Assembly: GCA_027563935.2 (NCBI GenBank)
Contig: CM050449.1
Coordinates: forward strand, 53,709,949 to 53,773,948
Length of the DNA: 64,000 bases
Direction of reading: 5' to 3'
DNA from: Costus lasius
Lineage: Eukaryota; Streptophyta; Magnoliopsida; Zingiberales; Costaceae
This document shows, one piece after another, positions 45,125-58,138 of this stretch (position 1 is the first letter of the stretch; every line of letters begins with the position of its first letter). The notes below the pieces were generated by a model, which worked only from the letters and a program-made list of their open reading frames with translations, had not been told where the DNA came from and searched no databases. Both the position numbers and the translations under genes were made by a program.

Positions 45125-45863
45125 ACGAATTTCAATGTGCGATCCCTACTGGAAAGGGAGAAGTTTGCTGGGCCAAACTTCTCAGACTGGTACGGACACC
45201 TTAAGATTGTTCTTAAGGCAGAGAGGAAGCTGTATGTCGTCGAGACGGCTATACGGCCTCAACCCGCTGCGAACGCCGCAAGGGCGGTTCGGGAAGCCTA
45301 TGAAAAGCGTGTCAATGATAGCATTGATGTCGCTTGCCTGATGCTTGCGTCTATGACGCCAGAGCTGCAGCGTCAGCATGAGGATCTATCTGCTATACAG
45401 ATTATAGCAAACCTCAAAATGCTGTATGCTGCACAGGCTAGGACTGAACGCTACAATTTGACTAAGCTTTTCTTTCAGAGCAAACTGACTGAAGGGAGTC
45501 CAGTGGGAGCTCACGTACTCAAGATGATTGGGTACAAAGAGGCTCTAGAGAAACTGGGACATACCATCAATCAGGAGCTTGCTGTAGACATCATTCTTCA
45601 GTCTCTCCCGGCCTCTTTCGATCCGTTCATTATTAATTTTAATATGAACAAGATCGAATGTACCCCGGCAGAGTTACTGAACATGCTCTTGACTACAGAG
45701 TTGACTCTAAAGGGAAAGCCTTCAACCTCTGTCTTGATGGTTCCTTCCAGGAACAAGAAGAAGGGGAAGAAGGGCAAAGCCCCTGTCAAGAGTTACAACA
45801 AGGCTCTGAAACAAAAGGTTAAGCGGTCGAAGGAATACAGATGTTTCCATTGTGGCCAGCTAG
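45125..45863 (+). pseudogene. Ang5 gag, start codon lost, cut by Ang6
   Basis: It is collinear with Ang2 gag residues 1-246. The initiator reads ACG at 45125-45127 where sister copies have ATG. The next in-frame candidate is GTG at 45137. The frame is open to the zinc knuckle (CFHCGQL), where Ang6 inserted at GCTAG, and would resume at 54976. Gag would form the particle that packages element RNA. Confidence 0.9.
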
Positions 45864-47543
45864 TGAAAGTCCCCTTCAAGGGGGAGCGCAAAGGGGGGTG
45901 AAACCCTACTAGGGGGCGCATGAAAAATTTCTAGGGTTTCAACTAGATCGATTGCATGAATACATATGATTAACTTTGTTATATTGCAAAGATCAAGTTA
46001 AGATCTTTTACCATAGCCATGATGAAGGAGGCGGCTTGGAAGCAAGAGAGCAAATAAGCACTCCTCCAAAGAAAACGCACACTAGATGAGAGATGGCTAC
46101 CTCCTTGGATGTTCCTTGTGCTAGCAAGAAGCTCCCAAGTTTCTTGTCGTGTGTCGAAGTCGTGAGATGCTTGGCCGAACTCCCTTCTCGTCAAGGAAGA
46201 AACTCTCTCCAAGAGCCAAGGCGACAAAATGAATTGAATTGGCCATAATCTTTGAGGCGTTTTCAAGAGATGGCGTTTCATGACTTCCAAATATGGAAAG
46301 TCATGAAGCCATGCGCTCACCCATAAGAAAACCGCCCAAACACAATTAAGCCTTGAACCATGCATTCACATATGTGAACCGGTTCAATCCAACTCAATTC
46401 AATTCAATTCGGTCCAAAGACCAAACCAAAACAGCCCATGGTCTAGATCTCTCTGAACCAAATGGCTCAAGATCTAACCGTTCATCTCATGATGTTCCTG
46501 ATCTCACCGATCTAGAATCATCTCTCTCGATCGAAGCTTACCGATCTCAAGCCCTAATCAATCAAACATGATCAGACCAGATCTCACTTACAATCAGAGT
46601 TTAAACTCCTTAAAACTGAACCTCAACAATTCAGTCCACACGATCAGGCTTAAGTAAGCCATATCATCAAATTGTGCGACCCTGAGGGTTTCCTTTAAAT
46701 GTCGGTAACGATAACTTACGTTATCACGATCAGTGAGGGGTATCTAGCAACACATCACTGTCTCCCGATATAAAGGAAAGAGTCTTCCAAGACTACTCCC
46801 AAACCACAGCACAAGTGTGAATCCACTTCACTAGGCATACATGTTTCCTTTGCCACTGGATGTTCTTATTGGACAAGCGTGTCAAGCCTGTAGCTCCAAT
46901 ATGATGAGCATGATTAGATCAGATGAACATAGTCACCTGGGTATGGCCATACACTTTCTCAATCATCTCATTCGGGGGGGCCCCTTTAGAACATCACACT
47001 CCTTAAGGAGACGGCAATCCTATATCTATCATTAGTGTCCTAACCTGACTCATGATCATTATCCAAGATAGTCTATAACCATTATGTTTCAAATGATATT
47101 GAATTACCTCAAAACAATGACAATCATCATTTAGAAACACAAGTGATCTCAAGTCAGAGGACATGTGCCACTTGTTGCATACAAGGATTATTCACATTGT
47201 GACAAGCAATTGAATATCCTAGTAGGGTCTGTCCAGTACATCCAATGTACCCATGAGTCTACATCTTATTCCATGCTCGAAGCATCCTATAAGATTAGAA
47301 CACATATTAGTCTCAATCATATCAAGGCTGTCTCATGTTCACCAAGATATCTCGACTAAGGACATTACAGCATGTCAGCCTAGCTGAACAGCATTGAGAC
47401 ATTATTCAGAAGCACACTTATTGCAGCAGACAATGTAACATACTGAATAACAACCATTGCCTTTATAAACATAAGAGTTTATATACATGATACTCATAGA
47501 ATCCCAAGGCCTCAAACATTAGCCTTAAGGGCATACCCCAACA
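45864..47543 (-). repeat. 3' LTR of Ang6
   Basis: The plus strand runs from TGAAAGTCCCCTTC to GGCATACCCCAACA. The reverse of the polypurine tract, ATCTCCCACTTG, follows directly. The antisense ORF is at 47165-47359. Confidence 0.95.
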
Positions 47544-47563
47544 ATCTCCCACTTGCACTTAAT

Positions 47564-50500
47564 CTAATGGTTGAGTAATCTCAAACCCATATTATTACAG
47601 TGCTTCTCATGCTTCTGCTGCGCCAGAGGCTTGGTAAGCGGGTCAGCCAGATTGTCATCTGTATGAACCTTGCAGATTTTGATCTCGCCACGATCAATGA
47701 TCTCCCGGATCAAGTGAAACCTTCTCTGTATGTGCTTGGACTTCTGGTGCGACCGTGGTTCCTTTGCTTGTGCGATTGCTCCAGTGTTATCACAGAAGAT
47801 AACCAAAGGATCTGCACGCGAAGGAACAACACCAAGTTCCTGAATGAACTTACGAATCCACACTGCCTCCTTGGATGCTTCCGAGGCTGCAACATACTCG
47901 GCTTCTGTTGTGGAATCAGCAACAGTAGACTGTTTGAAACTTTTCCACACCACTGCTCCACCATTCAAGCTAAAAACATAGCCTGATTGCGATCGGAAAT
48001 CATCCTGGTCCGACTGGAACGAAGCATCAATATATCCTTCAATACTGAGTTCTTCCTAACCACCATATATCAAGAACATATCTTTGGTCCTCCGCAGATA
48101 TTTTAAAATGTTCTTGACCGCAATCCAGTGTGCCTGACCTGGATTACTTTGGAATCGACTGGTCACGCTTAACCCGTAAGCGACGTCTGGGCGAGTACAC
48201 AACATCGCATACATTATGGACCCAATAGCCGAAGCATAAGGCGTATTGTCCATTTCATCTTTCTCAGTCTGTGTTTGTGGACACTGACTCTTTGAAAGAT
48301 TCAGACCATGTCTGACTAGAAGATGTCCCCTTTTAGAATTCTCTAAATGGAATCTCTCTAGGACTTTATCGATGTAAGTACTCTGGCACAGCCCGAGAAG
48401 CCTCTTAGATCTATCCCTGTAGATCTTCACACCTAACACATAGGCTGCTTCTCCTAAATCTTTCATCTGGAAACATTTTCCTAACCATGCTTTAACAGCA
48501 TGCAGTTCAGGAATATCGTTTCCAATGATTAAGATATCATCGACGTAGAGGACTAGGAAAGTAATCACACTCCCACTAAACCTCTTATATACACACGGGT
48601 CATCTTCGTTCTTGATGAAACCAAATTCACAGATTGATTCATCAAAACGAATATTCCAGCTTCTTGATGCTTGTTTAAGTCCATAAATAGACTTCTTTAA
48701 CTTGCATATTTTATGACGATCTGATGGATTAGTGAAACCTTCTAGTTGTGTCATATACACATCCTCATCCAGATTTCCATTAAGGAAAGCTGTCTTCACA
48801 TCCATTTGCCAGATCTCATAATCGTAATATGCTGCTATCGCGAAAAGAATCCGAATAGACTTGAACATGGCTAGAGGAGAGAAAGTTTCATCATAATCTA
48901 TCCCGTAGATTTGTTTGAAACCTTTCGCAACTAGCCTGCCTTTATAGGTAACCACGTTACCATCCATGTCAATCTTCTTCTTGAAGATCCATTTACAGCC
49001 TATCGGGATTACTCCCGGAGGCGGATCAACCAAATCCCAGACCTGGTTATCTGACATGGAGTCCATTTCGGCTCGCATAGCTTCAAGCCATCTAGCTGAG
49101 TCCGGTCCACTGACCGCATCCGCATAAGTGAGGGGTTCATCATTATCAATGATGTAGACTCCGTCATAGCGCTCAGGCTGTCGACGGATCCTTCCCGATC
49201 TTCGCGGTTCCCGTGATATCTGAGCCTCAGGTTGTTCAATAACCTGCTCAACTGGCTCAGGCTCATCCAACTGTGCTTGACTACTTTGTCCTTCCTCTGG
49301 ATTCTCATCCAGCTTTATTTCTCTCCCACTGGCTTCTTGCAGAAGAAACTCCTTCTCAAGAAAAACTGCCGTCCGAGCAACAAATACTTTGTTCTCTTTG
49401 GGATCGTAGAAATAATAACCCTTAGTTTCCTTAGGGTATCCGACAAAGACACATTTCTCAGATCTGCTCTCCAGTTTCCCAGAGGCGAGCTTTTTGACAT
49501 AAGCCTCGCAACCCCAGATCTTAATAAATGTCAAGCTCGGCTGTTTCCCATACCATAGCTCATATGGTGTCTTTGAAACTGCCTTGGATGGCACTCGGTT
49601 TAGTACCTTTGCAGCTGTTTCCAGTGCAAAACCCCAAAAGGAGTAAGGTAGAGTAGCCTGACTCATCATAGAACGAACCATGTCTAGTAACGTTCTATTT
49701 CTCCTCTCGGACACACCGTTCCACTGCGGTGTTCCTGGCGGAGTGAGCTGTGAGATAATCCCACACTCCTTTAGATAGTCAGTAAACTCTCGACTTAGGT
49801 ATTCTCCACCTCGATCAGAACGAAGTGCCTTGATATTTCAGCCTAGCTGATTCTGTACTTCATTCTTGAACTCTTTGAACTTGTCAAAAGATTCACTCTT
49901 ATTCTCATTAGATAGACATATCCATACCTACTGAAATCATCAGTGAAGGTAATGAAGTATGAATAGCCACCTCTGGCATGTTTACTAAATGGCCCACACA
50001 TATCACTGTGTATAAGGTCAAGTAAACCTGAAGCCCTTTGACCTTTGTGAGGAAAAGGAGCCTTCGTCATTTTACCCATTAAACAAGCTTTGCATGTATC
50101 AATCTCTTCATAGGAGAATGATCCCAGCAGTCCATGATCATGCAACCGCTTAATGCGCTTCTCGTTAATATGGCCTAAACGACTATGCCATAGCAAGGTG
50201 CTGTCATCAGCATATTTGGCTTTCTTATTATCAATGTTTTGTATAGAATATTCCATGTCCAACATGAATAACCAATTGTTAATTGAACCAGTAGCATAAA
50301 CAATATTATCAAGAGTAAGATAACACTTTGAAATCTTGCATTCAAAGGAAAACCCTTTCCTGACAAGAGCAGGAATAGAGATAATATTTTTGGTAATACT
50401 GGGTACAAAGTAACAATTGTTTAATTCTAATACAATGCCAGATGGTAATGAGATGTAATAATCCCCTACAGCAACAGCAGCAACCCGTGCCCCGTTTCCA

Positions 50501-51447
50501 ACTCATAGGTCCACCTCATGCTGTCCCACCTGTCTTCTTCTCTTGAGTTCCTGTACATTTGAACAAATGTGAACTCCACATGCAGTGTCCAACACCCATG
50601 AAATAGAAGAAGAAGATATCATGACCTCAGTCACAAATATACCTGAGCCAGAAGCGATGCTTCCCTTCTTGTCTCCTTGGAGCGCTTTACAGTCCTTTTT
50701 CCAGTGACCCAGCTGGCCACAATGGAAACACCTGTTGTCCTTCGACCGCTTCACCTTCTGTTTCAGAGCCTTGCTGTAACTCTTGACAGGGGCCTTGCCC
50801 TTCTTCCCCTTCTTCTTGTTCCTGGAGGGGAACATCAAGACAGAGGTTGAAGGCTTTCCCTTCAGAGTTTCCTCCGTAGTCAAGAGCATATTCAGCAACT
50901 TTGCCGGAGTACAATCGATTTTGTTCATATTAAAGTTAATAATGAACGCATCGAAAGAAGGCGGGAGAGACTGCAGAATAATGTCTACAGCAAGCTCCTG
51001 ATTGATGGTATGCCCCAGTTTCTCCAGAGCCTCCTTGTGCCCAATCATCTTGAGCACGTGAGCTCCCACTGGGCTCCCTTCAGCCAGTTTGCTCTGAAAG
51101 AAAAGCTTGGTCAAATTATAGCGTTCAGTCCTCGCCTGTGCAGCATACAACATCTTGAGGTTTGCTATAATTTCTATAGCAGACATATCCTCATGCTGAC
51201 GCTGCATCGGTGGCGTCATAGACGCTAGCATCAGGCAAGCGACATCAATGCTATCATTGACATGCTTTTCATAGGCTTCACGAACCGCCCTTGCGGCGTT
51301 CACAGCGGGTTGAGGCGGCACAGCCGTCTCGAGGACATACAGTTTCCTCTCAGCCTTAAGAACGATCTTAAGGTGTCCGAACCAGTCTGAGAAGTTTGGC
51401 CCAGCAAACTTCTCCCTTTCTAGTAGGGATCGCACATTGAAGCTCAT
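47564..51447 (-). pseudogene. Ang6 gag-pol with three stops and a frameshift
   Basis: The ATG at 51447 starts a gag frame (MSFNVRSLLEREKF) with zinc knuckle CFHCGQLGHWKKDC and protease LDTACGVHIC. It stops at 50503, where a CGA-type codon reads TGA. Later breaks are a one-base deletion in integrase at about 49901-49907, CGA to TGA at 49838-49840 and CAG to TAG at 48056-48058 before RNase H. Between them the integrase (VSERRNRT), RT (YVDD near 48540) and RNase H (ADSTTEAEY) are otherwise well preserved. All three nonsense changes are C to T on the coding strand. The element could only move if other copies supplied the proteins. Confidence 0.95.
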
Positions 51448-53290
51448 GGTGTTCGTTGCTGCAGGAATCTACAACAATGCAAGAACAGCAAGGTCAGTAT
51501 CAATGTCTAGAATCAATCCAGGACTTAAGAAAGATTCTTTTCTCACTATTTTATCTGACTGAAAAATCCATTAAAACAGTCCGAAAGAGTAACACTCTTT
51601 TAGTGAGATGGGATCCAGATTTCATACTTGGTCTCCGCGTCCCGCTCAGGTGAGATAAGATGCACAGAGAGTACAAGCACTAATTTCTGGTAGGCAGTCC
51701 CGGCCAATCGCCAACCCGTGCGATTCCCCTTCATCTGGGCAATCCAGCAGACTGTGCCAACTGAGTTGGTACAACACAGTCTCTGATCCCACAGATGGCT
51801 GCCTCCATATAGCTAACATATGCCCCATATGTAGCCTACATGGTCAAGCTTACCTGACCTACTCCCTGGACCACCACGTGCTATGCTGAGCAACGAGAAG
51901 CGATAAATCCCTTCTCTGTAACACGCAGGTGAAATCACACACCGTCTGAAGATAGATGGACGTGCCCACTGAGTGGGTACAACACGGCTCCAACGATAGT
52001 CAGAACAGTGAGGTTTCGCGTCAGAAGGCTATCGAGCTTGATATTTTAGCGTTGGATTTTAACGGTCTTTTATCTTCTTAACTATCATGCAAATCCTATG
52101 GTGATAGCAGAAGATAAATAAATCATGCAGTTCTAATTATTTAAACAATAAAAGAAAGCATGATGATCTTATGTGGTAAACGCCCATAAAGCCTAGGTAA
52201 GACCTTAAGTTATCTTAAGTCTTCACTTGCTTCTTGGGTCTTTTGCCTCTCATCTGGCCCAGACAAGGGCCCAAGCGCCCTCTGCAGCTCAGGTGCGCCC
52301 ACCCGGTCAAGTCACTGCTGCATGTGCCTTGCTATGTGTGCTTTGAGCTCTTGTCAGATTAAAGGTACATTTTAATCTATCTAGACAAGATTGACACGCA
52401 GGTCAATTACATTTCATAAATTAATTAACATGTGATTCGCAGATCACAATAAAATTAATTTACACTTTTATCCAGGCTCGCAGGCCCCAGCACAGCACAC
52501 ATTAAAAGGGCAACCCACATAAGATGAAATAAACAAGCATATGCCATGGCATCCAATCAACATGTGATCCTATTACAAGAAAATAAAATTTTGAAAACCC
52601 CATAGGCATCAATTTTATTTTTTCTTATGTGCCCTACAACCTTACAACGGTCCATTGATAGGGATCCACTCATCCATCTAGTCAGATCCACTGCCCTTGC
52701 ATGCACCAAGTCCTAACTGACTTGAGTTGACCTAATGGTCAACCATGCATGCGCAAAGGGCTGAACGACCTCATGAGTTCTAGCAAGCGGGTGTGACCCC
52801 GGGCCTAACTCATGTGCGTTCACAGGTTGTCTCAACCAGACCTCGCTACACGCCCTTGATGCAGTCGACCTATAGCCACCTTGTGCTTGCACACAGGTGC
52901 TACCTGGTCAACCCATCTAGGCTGTCAGATGGTCTGATCAGACTATTTGGATCTAACCTAGAGGTGACTTCAACCCCATCAACCCGTCTAAGGGTTTATA
53001 GCAGGCGCAAATGTAGATCTAGGTGATAGGCGCGCAAGATATAATGATCTTTAACAAATACATTCAACAAGCGCCAACATGAAACAATCATACATGCGCA
53101 AACAACTAAAACATGAAGTTTCGCATGTAAACATTAGATCTTTACATTAGCGCAAACAACTATATCATACATGCGCCAACATCTAATGACTAGCATGTTA
53201 TCATGGTGATAGATCTACTATATTGGCGCAAATAAGGATCACTCAATGCAATCATATGATTCATGCATAAACCATAGCTCTGATACCAAT
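51448..53290 (-). other. Ang6 leader and primer site
   Basis: The initiator-Met primer site is at 53277-53288 (GCTCTGATACCA on plus). The leader matches Ang2 and Ang5 and keeps both hairpins (51962-51980, 51754-51772). It lacks the 45-bp B-box-like module, having a single GGTGGG near 52296-52303, and its TATA-like site has decayed. Confidence 0.88.
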
Positions 53291-54970
53291 TGAAAGTCCC
53301 CTTCAAGGGGGAGCGCAAAGGGGGGTGAAACCCTACTAGGGGGCGCATGAAAAATTTCTAGGGTTTCAACTAGATCGATTGCATGAATACATATGATTAA
53401 CTTGGTTATATTGCAAAGATCAAGTTAAGATCTTTTACCATAGCCATGATGAAGGAGGCGGCTTGGAAGCAAGAGAGCAAATAAGCACTCCTCCAAAGAA
53501 AACGCACACTAGATGAGAGATGGCTACCTCCTTGGATGTTCCTTGTGCTAGCAAGAAGCTCCCAAGTTTCTTGTCGTGTGTCGAAGTCGTGAGATGCTTG
53601 GCCGAACTCCCTTCTCGTCAAGGAAGAAACTCTCTCCAAGAGCCAAGGCGACAAAATGAATTGAATTGGCCATAATCTTTGAGGCGTTTTCAAGAGATGG
53701 CGTTTCATGACTTCCAAATATGGAAAGTCATGAAGCCATGCGCTCACCCATAAGAAAACCGCCCAAACACAATTAAGCCTTGAACCATGCGTTCACATAT
53801 GTGAACCGGTTCAAGCCAACTCAATTCAATTCAATTCGGTCCAAAGACCAAACCAAAACAGCCCATGGTCTAGATCTCTCTGAACCAAATGGCTCAAGAT
53901 CTAACCGTTCATCTCATGATGTTCCTGATCTCACCGATCTAGAATCATCTCTCTCGATCGAAGCTTACCGATCTCAAGCCCTAATCAATCAAACATGATC
54001 AGACCAGATCTCACTTACAATCAGAGTTTAAACTCCTTAAAACTGAACCTCAACAATTCAGTCCACACGATCAGGCTTAAGTAAGCCATATCATCAAATT
54101 GTGCGACCCTGAGGGTTTCCTTTAAATGTCGGTAACGATAACTTACGTTATCACGATCAGTGAGGGGTATCTAGCAACACATCACTGTCTCCCGATATAA
54201 AGGAAAGAGTCTTCCAAGACTACTCCCAAACCACAGCACAAGTGTGAATCCACTTCACTAGGCATACATGTTTCCTTTGCCACTAGATGTTCTTATTGGA
54301 CAAGCGTGTCAAGCCTGTAGCTCCAATATGATGAGCATGATTAGATCAGATGAACATAGTCACCTGGGTATGGCCATACACTTTCTCAATCATCTCATTC
54401 GGGGGGGCCCCTTTAGAACATCACACTCCTTAAGGAGACGGCAATCCTATATCTATCACTAGTGTCCTAACCTGACTCATGATCATTATCCAAGATAGTC
54501 TATAACCATTATGTTTCAAATGATATTGAATTACCTCAAAACAATGACAATCATCATTTAGAAACACAAGTGATCTCAAGTCAGAGGACATGTGCCACTT
54601 GTTGCATACAAGGATTATTCACATTGTGACAAGCAATTGAATATCCTAGTAGGGTCTGTCCAGTACATCCAATGTACCCATGAGTCTACATCTTATTCCA
54701 TGCTCGAAGCATCCTATAAGATTAGAACACATATTAGTCTCAATCATATCAAGGCTGTCTCATGTTCACCAAGATATCTCGACTAAGGACATTACAGCAT
54801 GTCAGCCTAGCTGAACAGCATTGAGACATTATTCAGAAGCACACTTATTGCAGCAGACAATGTAACATACTGAATAACAACCATTGCCTTTATAAACATA
54901 AGAGTTTATATACATGATACTCATAGAATCCCAAGGCCTCAAACATTAGCCTTAAGGGCATACCCCAACA
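53291..54970 (-). repeat. 5' LTR of Ang6
   Basis: It has the same length as the LTR at 45864-47543. Differences seen are at about 53404, 53790, 53813, 54285 and 54459. The antisense ORF is at 54592-54786. Confidence 0.95.
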
Positions 54971-54975
54971 GCTAG

Positions 54976-57900
54976 GTCACTGGAAAAAGGACTGTAAAGC
55001 GCTCCAAGGAGACAAGAAGGGAAGCATCGCTTCTGGCTCAGGTATTTTTGTGACTGAGGTCATGTTTTCTTCTTCTATTTCATGGGTGTTGGACACTGCA
55101 TGTGGAGTTCACATTTGTTCAAATGTACAGGAACTCAAGAGAAGAAGACAGGTGGGACAGCATGAGGTGGACCTACGAGTTGGAAACGGGGCACGGGTTG
55201 CTACTGTTGCTGTAGGAGAATATCACATCTCATTACCATCTGGACTTGTATTAGAACTGAACAATTGTTACTTTGTACCTAGCATAACGAAAAATATTAT
55301 CTCTATTCCTGCTCTTGTCAGGAAAGGGTTTTCCTTTGAATGAAATATTTCAAAGTGTGTTATTTCTTTAGATAATATTGTTTATGCTACTGGATCAATT
55401 AACAATGGATTATTCATGTTGGACATGGAATGTTCTATACAAAATATTGATAATAAGAAAGCCAAGTATGCTGATAATAGCACCTTGCTATGGCATAGTC
55501 GTTTAGGCCATATTAACAAGAAACGCATTAAGCGGTTGCATGACCATGGACTGCTGGGATCATTCTCCTATGAGGAGATTGATACATGCAAAGCTTGTTT
55601 AATGGGTAAAATAACGAAGGCTCCTTTTCCTAAAAAAGGTCAAAGGGCTTCAGGTTTACTTGGCCTTATACACAGTGATGTGTGTGGGCCATTTAGTAAA
55701 CATGCCAGAGGTGGCTATTCATACTTCATTACCTTTACTGATGATTTCAGTAGATACGGGTATGTCTATCTAATGAGACATAAGAGTGAATCTTTTGATA
55801 AGTTCAAAGAGTTCAAAAATGAAGTGCAAAATCAGCTAGGCCGAAATATCAAGGCACTTCGCTCAGATCGAGGTGGAGAATACCTAAGTCGAGAGTTTAC
55901 TGACTATCTGAAGGAGTGTGGAATTGTCTCACAGCTTACTCCGCCAGGAACACCGCAATGGAATGGTGTGTCCGAGAGGAGGAACAGAACCTTATTGGAT
56001 ATGGTTCGTTCAATGATGAGTCAGGCTACTCTACCTTACTCCTTTTGGGGATTTGCACTGGAAACAGCTGCAAAGGTAATAAACCGAGTGCCATCCAAGG
56101 CAGTTTCAAAGACTCCATATGAGTTATGGTATGGGAAACAGCCGAGCTTGACATTTATTAAGATCTGGGGTTGCGAGGCTTATGTCAAAAAGCTCGCCTC
56201 TGGGAAACTAGATAGCAGATCTGAGAAATGTATCTTTGTCGGTTACCCTAAGGAAACTAAGGGTTATTATTTCTACGATCCCAAAGAGAACAAGGTATTT
56301 GTTGCTCGGACGGCTATTTTTCTTGAGAAGGAATTTCTTCTGCAAGAGGCCAGTGGGAGAGAAATAAAGCTGGATGAGAATCCAGAGGAAGGACAAAGTA
56401 GTCAAGCACAGTTGGATGAGCATGAGCCAGTAGAACAGGTTATTGAACAACCTGAGGCTCAGATATCACGGGAACCACGAAGATCGGGAAGGATCCGTCG
56501 ACAGCCTGAGCGCTATGACGGAGTCTACATCATTGATCATGATGAACCCCTCACTTATGCGGATGCGGTCAGTGGACCAGAATCAGCAAGATGGCTTGAA
56601 GCTATGCGAGCCGAGATGGACTCCATGTCAGATAACCAAGTCTGGGATTTGGTTGATCCGCCTCCGGGAGTAATCCCTATAGGCTGTAAATGGATCTTCA
56701 ATAAGAAGATAGACATGGATGGTAACGTGGTTACCTATAAAGGCAGGCTAGTTGCGAAAGGTTTCAAACAAATCTACGGGATAGATTATGATGAAACTTT
56801 CTCTCCTGTAGCCATGTTCAAGTCTATTCGGATTATTCTTGCGATAGCAGCATATTACGATTATGAGATCTGGCAGATGGATGTGAAGACCGCTTTCCTT
56901 AATGGAAATCTGGATGAGGATGTGTATATGACACAACCTGAAGGTTTCACTAATCCATCAGATCGTCATAAAATATGCAAGTTAAAGAAGTCCATTTATG
57001 GACTTAAGCAAGCATCTAGAAGCTGGAATATTCGTTTTGATGAATCAATCTGTGAATTTGGTTTCATCAAGAATGAAGATGACCCGTGTGTATATAAGAG
57101 GTTTAGTGGGAGCGTAATTACATTCCTAGTCCTCTACGTCGATGATATCTTAATCATTGGAAACGATATTCCTGAACTACATGCGGTTAAGGCATGGTTA
57201 AGAAAATGTTTCCAGATGAAAGATCTAGGAGAAGCAGCCTATGTATTAGGTGTGAAGATCTACAGAGATAGATCTAAGAGGCTTCTCGGGCTGTGCCAGA
57301 GTACTTACATCGATAAAGTCCTGGAGAGATTTCATTTAGAGAATTCTAAAAGAGGATATCTTCCAGTCAGACATGGTCTGAATCTTTCGAAGAGTCAGTG
57401 TCCACAAACACAGACTGAGAAAGATGAAATGGACAATACGCCTTATGCTTCGGCTATTGGGTCCATTATGTATGCGATGTTGTGTACTCGCCCAGACGTC
57501 GCTTACGGGTTAAGCGTGACCAGTCGATTCCAAAGTAATCCAGGTCAGGCGCACTGGATTGCAGTCAAGAACATTTTGAAATATCTTCGGAGGACCAAAG
57601 ATATGTTCTTGGTGTATGGTGGTCAGGAAGAACTCAGTATTGAAGGATATACTGACGCTTCGTTCCAATCTGACCAGGATGATTTCCGATCGCAATCAGG
57701 CTATGTTTTTAGCTTGAATGGAGGAGCAGTGGTGTGGAAAAGTTTCAAACAATCTATTGTTGCTGATTCTACAACAGAAGCCGAGTATGTTGCAGCCTCA
57801 GAAGCATCTAAGGAGGCAGTGTGGATTTGTAAGTTCGTTCAGGAACTTGGTGTTGTTCCTTCGAGTGCAGATCCTTTGGTTATCTTTTGTGATAACACTG

Positions 57901-58118
57901 GAGCAATCGCACAAGCAAAGGAACCACGGTCGCACCAGAAGTCCAAGCACATACAGAGACGGTTTCACTTGATCCGGGAGATCATTGATCGAGGCGAGAT
58001 CAAAATCTGCAAGGTTCATACAGATGACAATCTGGCTGACCCGCTTACAAAGCCTCTGGCGCAGCAGAAGCATGAGAAGCACTGTAATAATATGGGTTTG
58101 AGATATCTCAACCATTAG
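54976..58118 (+). pseudogene. Ang5 gag end and pol, one nonsense codon
   Basis: This continues the Ang5 frame from 45863. It encodes the end of the zinc knuckle, protease with LDTACGVHIC (about 55090), then a TGC to TGA stop at 55341-55343. After that the frame stays open for 900 codons from 55416: WHSRLGH, integrase SDRGGEY and VSERRNRT, RT YVDD near 57138, RNase H, ending LRYLNH. Most of pol is therefore still well preserved. Confidence 0.95.
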
Positions 58119-58138
58119 ATTAAGTGCAAGTGGGAGAT

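Larger units (their letters stand above)
45864..54970 (-). mobile_element. inverted Angela-like element nested in Ang5 (Ang6)
   Basis: This 9,107-bp element on the minus strand is flanked by GCTAG at 45859-45863 and 54971-54975. LTRs are 1,680 bp each and differ at about 5 sites by eye, so it is younger than Ang5, as the nesting requires. It has primer site, leader, broken gag-pol and polypurine tract (47544-47555). It inserted into the gag zinc-knuckle codons of its own relative. Confidence 0.97.
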
